DNA of 62,249 bases from Ignavibacteria bacterium (GTDB lineage Bacteria > Bacteroidota > Ignavibacteria > Palsa-1295): assembly GCA_013287605.1 (NCBI GenBank), contig JABDDM010000006.1:1-62249 (forward strand), written 5' to 3'. Below, in pieces: positions 1-10,612 of the stretch (position 1 is the first letter of the stretch; each line of letters begins with the position of its first letter). The notes below the pieces were generated by a model. The model was not told where the DNA came from. It worked only from the letters and a program-made list of their open reading frames with translations, and did no database searches. Position numbers and translations under genes: made by a program.

Positions 1-558
1 CTCCGCCAGCAGAGGGACAACCAGTGTTCTGACAGCACGATAGAATTCGGGGTCGCGGAACATCGAGGTGACGTTTACTGTCACCGTCGCAAGAAATCGC
101 TTCCAGGCCACTGGATCATGAAAGATCTTGTCCTGGAGTCCAGAGATCGTCGTGAGGTTCTCGGAGCGAAGACACTTCCAGATGCGCCGCTTAAAGGACC
201 CAGGAGAGTACTGCCTGAAATCGAAGCCGTATCGCTTGTAGATTCCTTCAAGCAACAACTGGATCTCGAGAGTCTCAAGTGCTGATGCATCGTCACCCTC
301 TGCAATCACCGATCCGGCTGGGACAACCCCAGACTCGAGCAACGCGCTTGGCACGTCCGGAGTATCGAACCCCCATCCACTGAAATCGGAGGGATCACGC
401 AACTCTTCCTCAGCGACGAGCTCGAGATCCGCAAGCTGATCCTCATTTGCGAGCAGTTCTTCTTGCAGGACGAACGGCACCGGCTGCTCGAGTTCGGGCG
501 ACGGAGCAGGCTCTTTGTTGAGCGCGTCACGGTCCATTGCAGGTTCCTTCTGGCTCAT
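1..558 (-). CDS. CheR-type protein-glutamate methyltransferase, N-terminal part (cut by window edge)
   Basis: The reading frame starts at an ATG (556-558) and stays open for 186 codons to the left edge, so only the N-terminal part is present. CheR enzymes use S-adenosylmethionine to methylate glutamates on chemoreceptors. Residues 1-95 are an acidic, proline-rich extension with no recognised domain. From about residue 100 the sequence follows the CheR N-terminal helical domain (LLLEGIYKRYGFDFRQY, then SFKRRI) and enters the catalytic domain at a T-S-M-F-R-D motif (164-169). The start lies 4 bases after the stop of the giant hybrid kinase, so the two genes are almost surely co-transcribed and probably work together. 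The SAM-binding part lies outside the window. Fusion to CheB or PAS domains, common in such loci, cannot be judged here. Confidence 0.85.
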   Translation of the reverse strand, partial: MSQKEPAMDRDALNKEPAPSPELEQPVPFVLQEELLANEDQLADLELVAEEELRDPSDFSGWGFDTPDVPSALLESGVVPAGSVIAEGDDASALETLEIQLLLEGIYKRYGFDFRQYSPGSFKRRIWKCLRSENLTTISGLQDKIFHDPVAWKRFLATVTVNVTSMFRDPEFYRAVRTLVVPLLAE

Positions 559-562
559 ACGC

Positions 563-3500
563 TCACTTATACATCCAGATCCGGAGCAAGGAGAGCAGCT
601 GCTCTACATCCACCGGTTTCGTGATATAATCGCTTGCTCCTGCTTCGATACATTTCTCACGATCTCCCTTCATCGCCTTTGCCGTAACTGCAATAATTGG
701 CAGTGACTTGAATTTCTTATTTTTACGAATCGTCCGCATCGCTTCGTAACCATCCATTCCAGGCATCATGACGTCCATGAGCACTGCCTCAATATCTGGC
801 GATCGCTCGAGGATCTCAATGCCATCCTTGCCATTCTCAGCGTAGACGACTTCCATCTGGTGTCGCTCGAGGATGCTCGTGAGGGCGAAGATGTTTCGGA
901 TATCATCGTCGACAACAAGCACCTTTTTCTTCGCAAGCGCCACTTCACTATGATGCATGTTCTCAAGCCGTGATCGCTTGTCTTCCGGCAGATTTGCTTC
1001 AACCCGATGAAGGAAGAGCGCCGTTTCATCCAGAAGCCTGTCAATCGAACTCACACCCTTTGCGATAACTGCTTCCGCGAGTTTGCTCAGTTCGGCTGCC
1101 TGTTTGGTCGTTAAGTCCCTCCCCGTATATACCACGATTGGGAGGTCCTTTAGCTCAAGCTCCTTCCGTATCTTTTTGATGAGATCAAATCCGCTCATGT
1201 CCGGCAATCCAAGATCAAGAACCGTACAATCAAAGCGGTCTTTCCTCAGCAGTTCCAACGCTTCTTCGCCTGTTCCGACGGTGATCATTTCGATATCGTC
1301 GTCACCAATCATCTCCTTAATCGCTAGGCGCTGATTCTCATCATCCTCGACGACAAGCAATCGTTTGATCGGGCGCTCGACGAAGTCTTTGATACTGTCC
1401 ATCGCATGTGCCATCCCTTCAGGAGAGACGGGCTTTCTCACATGTGCAAGTGCACCAAGCTTCCGATTTCTTGGAAGTTCATCACCAGCGCTGACAATAT
1501 GAACCGGTATGTGGCGCGTCGTCGGATCGTGCTTCAGTCGATCGAGCACTGCAAGGCCGTGCATTCCCGGCAGTTGAATGTCAAGCGTGATTGCGTCAGG
1601 CTTGAATCGACGTGCAAGAAGAAGGGCCGTTTCACCACGTCCCGCGACGATACCCTTAAATCCCTTCTCGCGCGCCATGTTCAGAAGTATGCGTGCGAAG
1701 TTCGGGTCGTCCTCGACAACGAGGAGCGTGCGATCACCCGGCTCGATGAGCGCCTGATCATCTTCAACTTGATTCTCGATCAGAACGGAAGGATCGGAAC
1801 CGTAACTCATCGACAATGCAGACTTGTCACTTCCGATCGGATGTATCGTTGACGGCATTTTTTCGGGGATCCATCCTTCTTCAGACCCTTCGCGAGCCCC
1901 AATCGTCGTCGGTGTGTACGTCTGCGGCAAGTAGAGTACAAAGCTGCTGCCTTCGCCAGGAGCACTTGTCAGTTTGATCTCACCGCCAAGCAATCTGGCA
2001 ATCTCTCGGCTGATCGAAAGTCCAAGCCCCGTACCGCCATAGTTACGGCTCGTCGTCCCATCCGCTTGCTGGAATGCCTCGAAAATAATTCGGTGCTTCT
2101 CTTTCGGTATACCGATGCCGGTATCCTTGACTGTGAACCCTATCACTTGCTCTGCGTGATTTAGCAGCTCGTTATCGAACTGTCCCTGATGCTCAACAGC
2201 CGTCATCGTGAGCGTCACCTGGCCGTTGTCCGTGAATTTGAATGCGTTCGAGAGGAGGTTCTTTAGCACTTGTTGAAGTCGCTTCGCATCGGTTGTGATT
2301 AGTGATGGTGTTTTTGCTTCGATCACAATCTCGAACCCAAGTTGTTTCTCATGCGCGATCTGGTTAAAGGTACGCTCCATGTCGGACTTGACATCCGTGA
2401 GCGGCACCTCGTTAACTTCGACAGCCATCGTGCCGGACTCAATCTTTGAAAGATCCAGGATCTCATTGATCAGGCCGAAGAGATCCGCCCCGGACGAATG
2501 GATGGTCTCCGCGAACTCGACTTGCTTGGCGGTAAGGTTGTGCTCGACATTATCAGCAAGCATCTTCGAAAGGATGAGCATGCTATTCAGTGGAGTACGC
2601 AATTCGTGCGACATGTTCGCAAGGAATTCCGACTTGTATTTTGAGGTAAGAGCCAATTGCTCTGCTTTCTCTTCGAGAGCGCGTCTCGCAAGTTCGATCT
2701 CGCGATTCTTGTTCTCGACTTCTGTCTTCTGCTCGCTGAGGAGTTGCGCCTTCTCTTCGAGCTCTTCGTTCGTCTGCTGCAACTCTTCCTGTTGCTGCTT
2801 GAGTAGTTCTTCGGAAGCCTGCAACGACTTTGCCTGTTGTTCAAGGCGGCGGTTCGTGCCGGTAAGCTCTTGCTGCTGGCTCTGCAATTCCTGCGTGAGG
2901 GACTGCGATTGCGCGAGCAGCGATTCCGTGCGCATGTTTGCTTCGATCGTATTGAGTACGATACCGATCGATTCCGTTAATTGATCGAGTAATGCAAGAT
3001 GATTGTCGTTGAAGGAGTGGAATGAGGCTAGCTCGATCACTGCCTTCACCTGACCTTCAAAGAGTACCGGCAGGACGACGATATTGAGCGGTGCCGATTC
3101 TCCTAGCCCGGAGTTGATCTTGATGTAGTCGTTCGGCACTCCATTAACGAGAATGCGTTCTTTCTCGAGTGCGCATTGACCAACAAGCCCTTCTCCAATC
3201 CTGAATTCATTGCTCAGATTCTTGCGCTCTTTGTAGGCGTAGCTCGCAAGCAGTTTGAGAATAACTTCTTCGCCGACAACCTCTGTGATATAGAAGACGC
3301 CATGCTGAACACTCACGAGTGGTCCGAGCTCGGAAAGAATGAGCCTTGAAACTGTCCAAAGATCTTTCTGCCCCTGCAGCAACCTGGTGAATGTCGCAAG
3401 GTTGGTCTTGAGCCAGTCCTGCTCGGTGTTCTTATGCGTCGTGTCCTTAAGATTACGGATCATCTCGTTCACGTTATCTTTAAGATAAGCGACTTCGCCT

Positions 3501-6500
3501 GCCGCTTCGACTGTGATGGAACGAGTGAGATCTCCCTTCGTCACTGCTGTAGCAACTTCAGCCATTGCTCGGATCTGAGTAGTCAAGCTGGCTGCGAGTC
3601 GATTTACGTTGTCGGTCAGATCGCGCCATGTTCCGCTTGCACCTGGTACGTTAGCCTGGCCTCCGAGTTTACCCTCGATACCTACTTCGCGAGCCACCGT
3701 CGTTACCTGATCAGCAAAGGTTGCGAGCGTGTCGATCATCGCGTTGATCGTGTCGGCCAGTTCGGCGATTTCGCCCATGGCTTCTACAGCAAGTTTGCGC
3801 TTGAGGTTACCATTTGCAACGGCTGTAACGACTCGTGCAATGCCTCGCACTTGTGCAGTGAGATTACCTGCCATGAAGTTCACATTGTCCGTGAGGTCCT
3901 TCCATGTACCGGCAACACCCTTCACTTCCGCTTGACCACCAAGTTTTCCTTCTGTTCCTACTTCACGCGCTACACGTGTTACTTCGGACGCGAATGAGCT
4001 GAGCTGATCTACCATCGTGTTAATGGTATTCTTAAGCTCGAGCAGTTCTCCCTTTACATCGACGGTGATCTTCTTCGAGAAGTCTCCATTGGCAACCGCG
4101 GTTGTTACATTCGCAATGTTTCGAACTTGCGCAGTAAGGTTCGATGCCATGAAGTTCACATTGTCTGTGAGATCTTTCCATGTGCCGCTTACTCCTCTTA
4201 CTTCCGCCTGTCCACCGAGCTTGCCTTCAGTACCCACTTCACGCGCCACGCGTGTTACTTCCGAAGCGAAGCTATTAAGCTGGTCTACCATCGTATTGAT
4301 GGTGTTCTTGAGCTCGAGCATCTCGCCTTTTACATCCACTGTGATCTTCTTGGAGAGATCTCCATTTGCTACAGCCGTAGTAACTTCCGCGATGTTTCGG
4401 ACCTGTCCGGTGAGATTACCGGCCATGAAGTTTACATTGTCGGTGAGGTCTTTCCACGTACCCGAGACCCCTTTCACGACTGCCTGACCACCAAGGTTTC
4501 CTTCCGTTCCTACTTCACGTGCCACACGAGTTACTTCCGATGCGAACGAGCTGAGCTGGTCCACCATTGTGTTGATCGTGTTCTTGAGCTCGAGCATTTC
4601 TCCTTTTACATCCACCGTGATCTTCTTGGAGAGATCACCATTTGCCACGGCAGTTGTAACTTCGGCGATATTACGCACTTGACCAGTAAGGTTGCCGGCC
4701 ATCGAGTTTACATTATCGGTGAGATCTTTCCATGTACCGGAGACTCCCTTCACCTGCGCCTGGCCTCCGAGCTTTCCTTCCGTTCCTACCTCACGCGCCA
4801 CGCGTGTTACTTCCGATGCGAATGAGCTAAGCTGGTCCACCATCGTATTGATGGTGTTCTTGAGCTCGAGCATCTCTCCTTTTACATCTACTGTGATCTT
4901 CTTTCTGAGATCGCCATTAGCTACCGCTGTCGTAACTTCTGCGATGTTACGCACCTGACCGGTAAGGTTACCGGCCATCGAGTTTACGTTATCGGTGAGA
5001 TCTTTCCATGTTCCCGCGACTCCTCGCACTTCTGCCTGGCCACCAAGCTTTCCTTCTGTACCCACTTCACGCGCCACACGCGTTACTTCCGATGCAAATG
5101 AGCTGAGCTGGTCCACCATCGTATTGATCGTGTTCTTGAGCTCCAGTGTCTCACCCTTGACATCTACCGTGATTTTCTTGGACAAATCGCCATTGGCAAC
5201 CGCCGTCGTAACTGCTGCGATATTTCGCACTTGCGACGTAAGATTACCTGCCATGAAATTTACATTGTCGGTCAGATCCTTCCACGTACCGGCAACGCCT
5301 TTGACTTCCGCCTGACCACCAAGCTTTCCTTCAGTACCTACTTCGCGTGCAACACGCGTTACTTCGGAAGCGAATGAGCTAAGCTGGTCCACCATCGTAT
5401 TGACGGTGTTTTTAAGCTCCAGAATTTCGCCTTGTGCATCTACTGTGATCTTCTTTGAAAGGTCACCATTTGCTACGGCTGTTGTAACTTCGGCGATGTT
5501 ACGCACCTGACCGGTCAGATTTCCGGCCATCGAGTTTACATTATCGGTAAGGTCTTTCCATGTGCCTCCAACTCCACGTACTTCGGCCTGGCCGCCGAGC
5601 TTTCCTTCGGTGCCTACTTCACGCGCCACACGCGTTACTTCGGACGCGAAGCTATTGAGCTGGTCGACCATCGTGTTGATCGTGTTCTTGAGCTCCAGAA
5701 TTTCGCCTTTCGCATCGACGGTGATCGTCTTCGAAAGATCGCCGTTTGCCACAGCCGTCGTAACCTCAGCGATGTTTCGGACCTGCGCAGTGAGGTTACC
5801 AGCCATGAAGTTCACATTGTCAGTGAGATCCTTCCACGTCCCGGCAACTCCGCGCACTTCGGCCTGACCACCAAGCTCGCCTTCTCTTCCTACTTCTCGA
5901 GCGACACGGGTTACTTCCGAGGCGAAGGAGCTAAGCTGGTCCACCATTGTATTGATGGTGTTCTTAAGCTCGAGCATCTCTCCTTTTACATCTACCGTGA
6001 TCTTCTTGGAGAGATCGCCATTTGCCACTGCCGTTGTAACTTCGGCAATGTTTCGCACCTGTCCGGTAAGGTTACCGGCCATCGAGTTAACATTATCGGT
6101 GAGATCTTTCCATGTCCCGGAGACTCCTTTTACAACTGCCTGACCACCGAGCTTTCCTTCCGTACCTACCTCACGCGCTACACGGGTTACTTCCGATGCG
6201 AACGAGCTAAGCTGGTCCACCATCGTATTAATCGTGTTTTTCAATTCGAGGATCTCTCCTTTAGCGTCGACGGTGATTTCCTTCGAAAGATCTCCGTTCG
6301 CAACAGCGGTCGTCACTTCGGCAATATTTCGTACCTGGGCGGTGAGATTTCCCGCCATGAAGTTCACGCTATCGGTAAGGTCTTTCCAGGTTCCTGAAAC
6401 TCCTTTGACAGCGGCCTGACCACCGAGCTTTCCTTCTGTACCTACTTCACGAGCAACGCGCGTTACTTCCGATGCGAACGAGCTGAGCTGGTCCACCATC

Positions 6501-7075
6501 GTATTGACCACCTTACCCGTGCGCATGAACTCGCCTTTGAGCGGACGTCCATCAAGTTCGAGTGCCAACGTTTGAGAGAGATCCCCTTTCGCTACGCCAC
6601 CGATTACGCGTGCGACTTCTGTGAGTGGCTGAGCCAGATCGGTGATGAGGGTATTAACAGATTCCACACAGGAATCCCAACCGCCGGAAGCATTTCTCAG
6701 CGTCGCGCGCTGGTTGATCTTTCCCTCTTTACCGACAACTGAACTGATTCGCTCCAGCTCTTTGGTGAGCCGCTCGTTCATCTCAATGACGTCGTTGAGC
6801 GTGTCTGCGATCTTGCCAACGATCCCGACATCATCGGCATCAAATCGGACGCTAAAGTCTCCTTTTTTGACAGAGGAGAGCGTCCGAAGTAGTAGCTTAA
6901 GATCAAGGTGGGCACCATTCGATTGCGCTTCGGAAGGCGTCAGCACGGACGGACTTTTCAGTACGGCCTTTTGATCCAGCACATCTGATACATTGCGCTT
7001 AGAACGTGCAGAGGTCTTGCCGTTCAAAGGACTGTGCAATGTCTTCAATTCGCCATTTAGTTTGCCGTTCGCCAT
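563..7075 (-). CDS. Giant cytoplasmic hybrid histidine kinase with ~25 HAMP modules, GAF, kinase core and three receiver domains
   Basis: 2170 residues without signal peptide or membrane segment. Residues 60-190 hold three HAMP-like modules, and 191-1202 are eleven 92-residue units, each a divergent plus a canonical HAMP. Then come a GAF-like domain (about 1239-1375), a Gln/Glu-rich coiled coil (about 1385-1475), HisKA with the H-box SHELRTP (phospho-acceptor His about 1490) and HATPase_c with N box ([13 protein letters not shown]), G1 (DTGIGIP) and G2 (GGTGLGLS). Three receivers follow, with phospho-acceptor Asp at about 1832, 1954 and 2101 and conserved Lys in each. The architecture recalls fungal group III kinases (Nik1/Os-1), in which alternating HAMPs sense osmotic or fungicide stress, but with far more units. 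The kinase is complete, and cheR follows after 4 bases. The stimulus is unknown. The chain of receivers suggests phosphorelay output or feedback (inference). Confidence 0.95.
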   Translation of the reverse strand: MANGKLNGELKTLHSPLNGKTSARSKRNVSDVLDQKAVLKSPSVLTPSEAQSNGAHLDLKLLLRTLSSVKKGDFSVRFDADDVGIVGKIADTLNDVIEMNERLTKELERISSVVGKEGKINQRATLRNASGGWDSCVESVNTLITDLAQPLTEVARVIGGVAKGDLSQTLALELDGRPLKGEFMRTGKVVNTMVDQLSSFASEVTRVAREVGTEGKLGGQAAVKGVSGTWKDLTDSVNFMAGNLTAQVRNIAEVTTAVANGDLSKEITVDAKGEILELKNTINTMVDQLSSFASEVTRVAREVGTEGKLGGQAVVKGVSGTWKDLTDNVNSMAGNLTGQVRNIAEVTTAVANGDLSKKITVDVKGEMLELKNTINTMVDQLSSFASEVTRVAREVGREGELGGQAEVRGVAGTWKDLTDNVNFMAGNLTAQVRNIAEVTTAVANGDLSKTITVDAKGEILELKNTINTMVDQLNSFASEVTRVAREVGTEGKLGGQAEVRGVGGTWKDLTDNVNSMAGNLTGQVRNIAEVTTAVANGDLSKKITVDAQGEILELKNTVNTMVDQLSSFASEVTRVAREVGTEGKLGGQAEVKGVAGTWKDLTDNVNFMAGNLTSQVRNIAAVTTAVANGDLSKKITVDVKGETLELKNTINTMVDQLSSFASEVTRVAREVGTEGKLGGQAEVRGVAGTWKDLTDNVNSMAGNLTGQVRNIAEVTTAVANGDLRKKITVDVKGEMLELKNTINTMVDQLSSFASEVTRVAREVGTEGKLGGQAQVKGVSGTWKDLTDNVNSMAGNLTGQVRNIAEVTTAVANGDLSKKITVDVKGEMLELKNTINTMVDQLSSFASEVTRVAREVGTEGNLGGQAVVKGVSGTWKDLTDNVNFMAGNLTGQVRNIAEVTTAVANGDLSKKITVDVKGEMLELKNTINTMVDQLNSFASEVTRVAREVGTEGKLGGQAEVRGVSGTWKDLTDNVNFMASNLTAQVRNIANVTTAVANGDFSKKITVDVKGELLELKNTINTMVDQLSSFASEVTRVAREVGTEGKLGGQAEVKGVAGTWKDLTDNVNFMAGNLTAQVRGIARVVTAVANGNLKRKLAVEAMGEIAELADTINAMIDTLATFADQVTTVAREVGIEGKLGGQANVPGASGTWRDLTDNVNRLAASLTTQIRAMAEVATAVTKGDLTRSITVEAAGEVAYLKDNVNEMIRNLKDTTHKNTEQDWLKTNLATFTRLLQGQKDLWTVSRLILSELGPLVSVQHGVFYITEVVGEEVILKLLASYAYKERKNLSNEFRIGEGLVGQCALEKERILVNGVPNDYIKINSGLGESAPLNIVVLPVLFEGQVKAVIELASFHSFNDNHLALLDQLTESIGIVLNTIEANMRTESLLAQSQSLTQELQSQQQELTGTNRRLEQQAKSLQASEELLKQQQEELQQTNEELEEKAQLLSEQKTEVENKNREIELARRALEEKAEQLALTSKYKSEFLANMSHELRTPLNSMLILSKMLADNVEHNLTAKQVEFAETIHSSGADLFGLINEILDLSKIESGTMAVEVNEVPLTDVKSDMERTFNQIAHEKQLGFEIVIEAKTPSLITTDAKRLQQVLKNLLSNAFKFTDNGQVTLTMTAVEHQGQFDNELLNHAEQVIGFTVKDTGIGIPKEKHRIIFEAFQQADGTTSRNYGGTGLGLSISREIARLLGGEIKLTSAPGEGSSFVLYLPQTYTPTTIGAREGSEEGWIPEKMPSTIHPIGSDKSALSMSYGSDPSVLIENQVEDDQALIEPGDRTLLVVEDDPNFARILLNMAREKGFKGIVAGRGETALLLARRFKPDAITLDIQLPGMHGLAVLDRLKHDPTTRHIPVHIVSAGDELPRNRKLGALAHVRKPVSPEGMAHAMDSIKDFVERPIKRLLVVEDDENQRLAIKEMIGDDDIEMITVGTGEEALELLRKDRFDCTVLDLGLPDMSGFDLIKKIRKELELKDLPIVVYTGRDLTTKQAAELSKLAEAVIAKGVSSIDRLLDETALFLHRVEANLPEDKRSRLENMHHSEVALAKKKVLVVDDDIRNIFALTSILERHQMEVVYAENGKDGIEILERSPDIEAVLMDVMMPGMDGYEAMRTIRKNKKFKSLPIIAVTAKAMKGDREKCIEAGASDYITKPVDVEQLLSLLRIWMYK
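3470..6505 (-). repeat. Eleven tandem 276-bp units encoding paired HAMP modules
   Basis: The units encode residues 191-1202 of the hybrid kinase. Each runs from N-T-M-V-D-Q-L through a [11 protein letters not shown] motif to an ELKNTI motif. The first ten are nearly identical at protein level, with alternation at a few sites ([10 protein letters not shown] versus [15 protein letters not shown] versus AKGEI). The eleventh, nearest the GAF domain, is diverged ([14 protein letters not shown]). DNA identity is high but includes many silent differences, so the array is not a very recent amplification. Confidence 0.93.
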
Positions 7076-7599
7076 AACTGTAAAATGCTAAAGTTTTTTA
7101 GAACAAAGGGACATGGAGACTCTCTCTCCTTGACGATAAATAACCTGGGACGACCCCTGAAAGAAGACAATATGAAATCGAGCGCAACAAGCCCCTCCCC
7201 AGCAGACGCTTGCAAAACGTAAGTGAGTCATCACAGTCTGAAAGGAAGAGGTCACAAAAGCTCGCGTTTACGGGACAAAATCTGAAAAACCGCACAGAAG
7301 CCAAGGGTTCTCAATTTTCGCCGCCAAAGCTCAGCGGTATTTCTGCAATAAATGCGAATCTTGTGCCACGACAAACGTTGGGGACACGCAGCTTGGACGA
7401 TGGTGAGGTGAAGGCGAGCTGCCGAATGCAGACCAAATTAGCTAATCTTGATTCGATTTTCAGCGGATCCCGGTTCGTGCCGATAAAGCTTTGTTCGACC
7501 GAGCCGCCGATACGCTATCTTTGCCACACGATCACGTGTCGCCTGTGTCGCCTTTCTAATTGACTCTTATCACGTTCGTTTGCTGTTTTATCAGAGACC
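7076..7599. other. 524-bp divergent intergenic region between the hybrid kinase and dnaN
   Basis: No convincing gene is seen. It must carry the promoters for the leftward kinase-cheR operon and the rightward dnaN-recF operon. A Bacteroidetes-type promoter for dnaN can be picked out at 7490-7523. I looked for clustered DnaA boxes (TTATNCACA) because dnaN often sits near oriC, and found none, so an origin is not supported. Confidence 0.5.
7490..7523 (+). promoter_or_regulatory. Candidate Bacteroidetes-type promoter of dnaN
   Basis: TTTG at 7490-7493, a 22-base spacer, then TATCTTTG at 7516-7523, which matches the -7 consensus TAnnTTTG exactly. It is 76 bases upstream of the dnaN ATG and correctly oriented. 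Confidence 0.5.
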
Positions 7600-8715
7600 A
7601 TGAAGTTTTCCGCACAGATCAAACCGCTTCAGGAAGCACTCTCCAAAGTCATTGCCGTTATTCCGAGCAAGTCGACGCTCGCCCAACTCGAGTCGGTGCA
7701 TACCGAGCTCAAAGGCAATCAACTAAAATTAACTGGGACTGACCTCGAAATCACCGTTTCGGTCGCGCTCGAAGTAAGCGGAAAGACCGATGGCTCGGCG
7801 AACGTGCCAGCACGCATTTTTCATGAGATCGTTCGTGCGCTGCCTGAAGGCGAGATCACATTTTCGCTGGATCCGGCAACCCGCCGAGTGCAGCTCCAGA
7901 CGAGCCAGGGCAATTACACACTGACTGCCGATGACTCGGCGACCATACCTCAGGCTGCCACGGAATTCAAGCCAGATGGTTCGATAAAAGTCGCAGCCGA
8001 AACGATCAAGCGGATGATTGGCAAAACGCTCTTCGCTGTTTCGACCGACGAACTCCGTCCGAGTATGATGGGCGTCCTCTTCCAGTTTTCGCCTGAAGGG
8101 ACTCGCGCGGTCTCCACAGACGGTCATCGTCTCGTGCGAATCCTGAATTCGTCGCTCAAAGCCGATAACGAAGTCGATGTCATTATCCCGAGCAAAGCGC
8201 TTGGGCTAGTGCTCAAATCTTTCGCCGATAGCGAAGAATTGAGTCTCTCCTTCAGCAATACTCAAGTTGAATTCAAGAACGCTTCAACCTGGATCCTCAG
8301 CCGGTTGATCGATGAGCGCTATCCGAACTATGAAGCAGTTATCCCGCGCGAAAACGACAAGCAACTGATGATCTCCAAGGATGCAATGCTTAGGAGCGTC
8401 AAGCGCGTTTCGATCTTTGCGAACACGACCACTCGCCAATTGAAGTTCCAACTCGCGAAAGACTCCATGTCGATACTCGCTGAAAATTTCGATGCCGGCA
8501 ACGAAGCGCGAGAGCTCATTCCCTGCGATTATGGTCAGGATGACCTTACCATCGGCTTCAACGGACGCTTCATTGAAGATGCGTTAAGCCATCTCGACAC
8601 CGACGACATCACACTCAAATTCTCCACACCGACTCGGGCCGCGATCGTCGAACCTGCACAATTGCCAAACGAGGATCTGCTGATGCTCGTAATGCCGGTG
8701 CGTCTCAATAGCTGA
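7600..8715 (+). CDS. dnaN: DNA polymerase III beta subunit (sliding clamp)
   Basis: The ring-shaped processivity clamp that tethers DNA polymerase III to DNA. The 371-residue length is normal for the three-domain bacterial clamp. It opens with a typical MKFSAQIKPLQEALSKV segment and carries family landmarks such as TDLEITV (about 47-53), STDGHRLVR (about 178-186) and the C-terminal LVMPVRLNS tail, where MPVRL is the hallmark ending. recF follows after 39 bases and a dciA-like gene after that, so this is a partial dnaA-dnaN-recF neighbourhood from which dnaA is missing. Identification is secure. A TAnnTTTG-type promoter lies upstream. Confidence 0.98.
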   Translation: MKFSAQIKPLQEALSKVIAVIPSKSTLAQLESVHTELKGNQLKLTGTDLEITVSVALEVSGKTDGSANVPARIFHEIVRALPEGEITFSLDPATRRVQLQTSQGNYTLTADDSATIPQAATEFKPDGSIKVAAETIKRMIGKTLFAVSTDELRPSMMGVLFQFSPEGTRAVSTDGHRLVRILNSSLKADNEVDVIIPSKALGLVLKSFADSEELSLSFSNTQVEFKNASTWILSRLIDERYPNYEAVIPRENDKQLMISKDAMLRSVKRVSIFANTTTRQLKFQLAKDSMSILAENFDAGNEARELIPCDYGQDDLTIGFNGRFIEDALSHLDTDDITLKFSTPTRAAIVEPAQLPNEDLLMLVMPVRLNS

Positions 8716-8754
8716 GCGCTGTACTAATACGCATTTTATTTCTGCAGTCCGAAC

Positions 8755-9915
8755 GTGAGAGCAGATAGTCTCGGGCTGCAACACATTCGCAATCATCGCG
8801 AAACACGCGTGGCTGGTCTTGCGCCGCGCATCAACGTATTCGTTGGCCCGAATGGCGCCGGAAAGACCACGATCCTCGAAGCTCTCTCTTTAGCTACGCT
8901 TACCAAGAGTTTCAACACGAGTTCTGACGTTGCACTTGTCGCCGAGGGATCAACCTCGCTTCAGATCGATGCCAGGTTTGAGTCCGATCTGGGTGTATCC
9001 ACCCGCGTAATGGTCGATCTTCAGGTGGGCCCTCCGATGAAGAAAACGCTTACTGTAAACAACGAGCGGCTGCGCGCTGCAAGCGATCTAATTGGTCGTG
9101 CGCCCGTCGTTGTTCTCACGCCTGACGACAAGATCATAACCAGCGGCCCGCCGGCCGAGCGACGGAGGTTCATGAATGTTGTGCTCTCGCAGGCAAGCCG
9201 CTCGTATCTCGAGCATGAGTTGGAATTCAAACGCGCACTGAAGCAGCGAAATGCGATCCTTACCGAAGCGAAACAATTTCGTCGCTCGCTTGCTGATATT
9301 CGTCCACTCGTCGAACCTTGGACGGAGATGGTCATCCATCATGCTGCTCGCGTAATTGAACGTCGTGCCAGATTCACTGAAGAATTTCGCCCACATCTGA
9401 CAGAGAGCTACGGACTTGTTTCTGAGAATCGTGAGAGCCCAGATCTCGCTTATCAGCCGATGGGACTAGATAATGCTGGACTATCCGAACTTGGTGCCGA
9501 AGGATTTCTTCGACAACAGCTGCAGGTGGTGCAGCAGGATGAACTACGGCGAGGTGTCTCGCTTGTTGGTGCGCACCGGGATGATCTGATGTTGTATATT
9601 AACGGTCACTCGCCGGCTCGCGATCACGCTTCGCAGGGACAGCACAAAACGCTTTTGGTGGCAATGAAACTTGCAGAGTTTCGTTATCTAAAAGAGGCGT
9701 CCGGTGAGACGCCAATGCTCTTGCTCGACGATGTCTTCAGTGAGTTGGACCAGTCCCGAGCCGCAAGGCTTCTCGAACTCGCAGAAGACGGAGGTTTTGG
9801 ACAAACCTTTGTTACTTCGACCGATAAGACGATTTTTGAACGATCGCTCTCGTTTGAGGGCGGAGAACATCGTCTTTTTGAGGTGATCGAGGGCGAAGTC
9901 CGTGAGCACCTGTAA
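8755..9915 (+). CDS. recF: DNA replication and repair protein RecF
   Basis: SMC-like ATPase that helps load RecA at single-strand gaps. The 386 residues include a Walker A motif GPNGAGKT (31-38), an ABC-type signature region around SQGQHKTLLVAMKLAE (about 292-307) and Walker B MLLLDDVFSELD, followed by the Thr-Ser-Thr D-loop region near the C terminus. The best start is a GTG at 8755, giving the usual short N terminus before the IRNHRE strand; no strong Shine-Dalgarno sequence precedes it. It lies 39 bases after dnaN and 42 bases before the dciA-like gene, so one transcript is likely. Confidence 0.97.
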   Translation: MRADSLGLQHIRNHRETRVAGLAPRINVFVGPNGAGKTTILEALSLATLTKSFNTSSDVALVAEGSTSLQIDARFESDLGVSTRVMVDLQVGPPMKKTLTVNNERLRAASDLIGRAPVVVLTPDDKIITSGPPAERRRFMNVVLSQASRSYLEHELEFKRALKQRNAILTEAKQFRRSLADIRPLVEPWTEMVIHHAARVIERRARFTEEFRPHLTESYGLVSENRESPDLAYQPMGLDNAGLSELGAEGFLRQQLQVVQQDELRRGVSLVGAHRDDLMLYINGHSPARDHASQGQHKTLLVAMKLAEFRYLKEASGETPMLLLDDVFSELDQSRAARLLELAEDGGFGQTFVTSTDKTIFERSLSFEGGEHRLFEVIEGEVREHL

Positions 9916-9957
9916 TATTAAGTTTTGGAGCCCATACGTTTTTCTTGTAATTTGTTG

Positions 9958-10242
9958 ATGGCCAGACCGTTATCTTTACGTAATATCATTCCGTCAACTC
10001 TTAAGGAATTTGGGCTGGAGGAGAAAGCCCACAAGTACTCGATCCTGACGAGTTGGCCAGAGATCGTCGGAGAGAGCGTCGCCGCGGTGACGATTCCGAT
10101 GAAGCTTGAGCGAGGAGTGCTGCACATTCGCGTCGCGAATGCAGTTTGGAAGTACGAGTTGACAATGCGGAAGTCAGAGATCTTACGGAAGATCCACCAG
10201 AAATACGGCGAATTGAGCGTTTCAGACATTCATTGGAAATGA
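9958..10242 (+). CDS. DUF721/DciA-like protein, probable replicative helicase operator
   Basis: The 94 residues from ATG 9958 show the DUF721 fold signature: a helical start, then the Y-x-x-L-x-x-W-P-E-I-V-G-E motif and a strand-rich segment (L-x-I-R-V-x-N-A-V-W-K-Y-E-L). DUF721 proteins include DciA, described as the ancestral bacterial loader or operator of the replicative helicase DnaB in genomes lacking DnaC/DnaI. Its position behind dnaN-recF fits that role. A TTG codon further upstream (9925) is possible but would add an atypical leader, so the ATG was chosen. Its stop overlaps the next start by four bases. The family assignment is fairly firm; the helicase role is inferred from the family. 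Confidence 0.8.
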   Translation: MARPLSLRNIIPSTLKEFGLEEKAHKYSILTSWPEIVGESVAAVTIPMKLERGVLHIRVANAVWKYELTMRKSEILRKIHQKYGELSVSDIHWK

Positions 10243-10559
10243 TCCCAAAACTCCATCATCGGTCACTCTACATTGCGATCGCGATTTATGTGGTCATGTC
10301 ACCACTATCGACCTACAATACGTTCGCGATGTTTGGGCTGGTTGAATCCAAGCTTCCAGGTTTGCAGCTTGCTCTGACGCTCATCATGATCGGCTTCGCA
10401 ATTGTCGCATCAAAACCTCTTTCAAGACATCTCAGCACAAATTCTGAAGTAGAGTATCCGAAGCTCTGGACTGCCGGATTTTGGGTGATCGGACCGCCCG
10501 TTCTCTTCGCGTATTATCATCTCCGCCTCCGTCGCAAGCCGGATTTGCTCGCCGCATAA
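10239..10559 (+). CDS. Small integral membrane protein coupled to the dciA-like gene
   Basis: Starts at an ATG that overlaps the preceding TGA (ATGA, 10239-10242), which suggests translational coupling. The 106-residue product has three hydrophobic segments, about residues 8-26, 38-58 and 72-92, and a basic C terminus (HLRLRRKP). I recognise no family. The coupling to a replication gene may simply reflect genome packing. A hairpin with one mismatch (CCTCCCTCC/GGAGAGAGG, about 10565-10587) lies just past the stop and could end transcription, although no T-tract follows. Confidence 0.72.
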   Translation: MIPKLHHRSLYIAIAIYVVMSPLSTYNTFAMFGLVESKLPGLQLALTLIMIGFAIVASKPLSRHLSTNSEVEYPKLWTAGFWVIGPPVLFAYYHLRLRRKPDLLAA

Positions 10560-10612
10560 AGAAATCCTCCCTCCTTTCGGAGAGAGGACATTCAGTTCAA
10601 TTCTGATTCTAC

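Noticed and set aside
3434..6974. Many plus-strand open frames opposite the HAMP array
   Set aside because: They mirror the repetitive antisense strand and have no independent protein features.
7076..7599. Possible oriC next to dnaN
   Set aside because: No cluster of DnaA boxes or AT-rich unwinding element was seen and dnaA is absent.
10565..10587. Strong bidirectional terminator between 10559 and 10613
   Set aside because: The stem has a mismatch and no T-tract on the plus strand, so it is only mentioned with the neighbouring gene.
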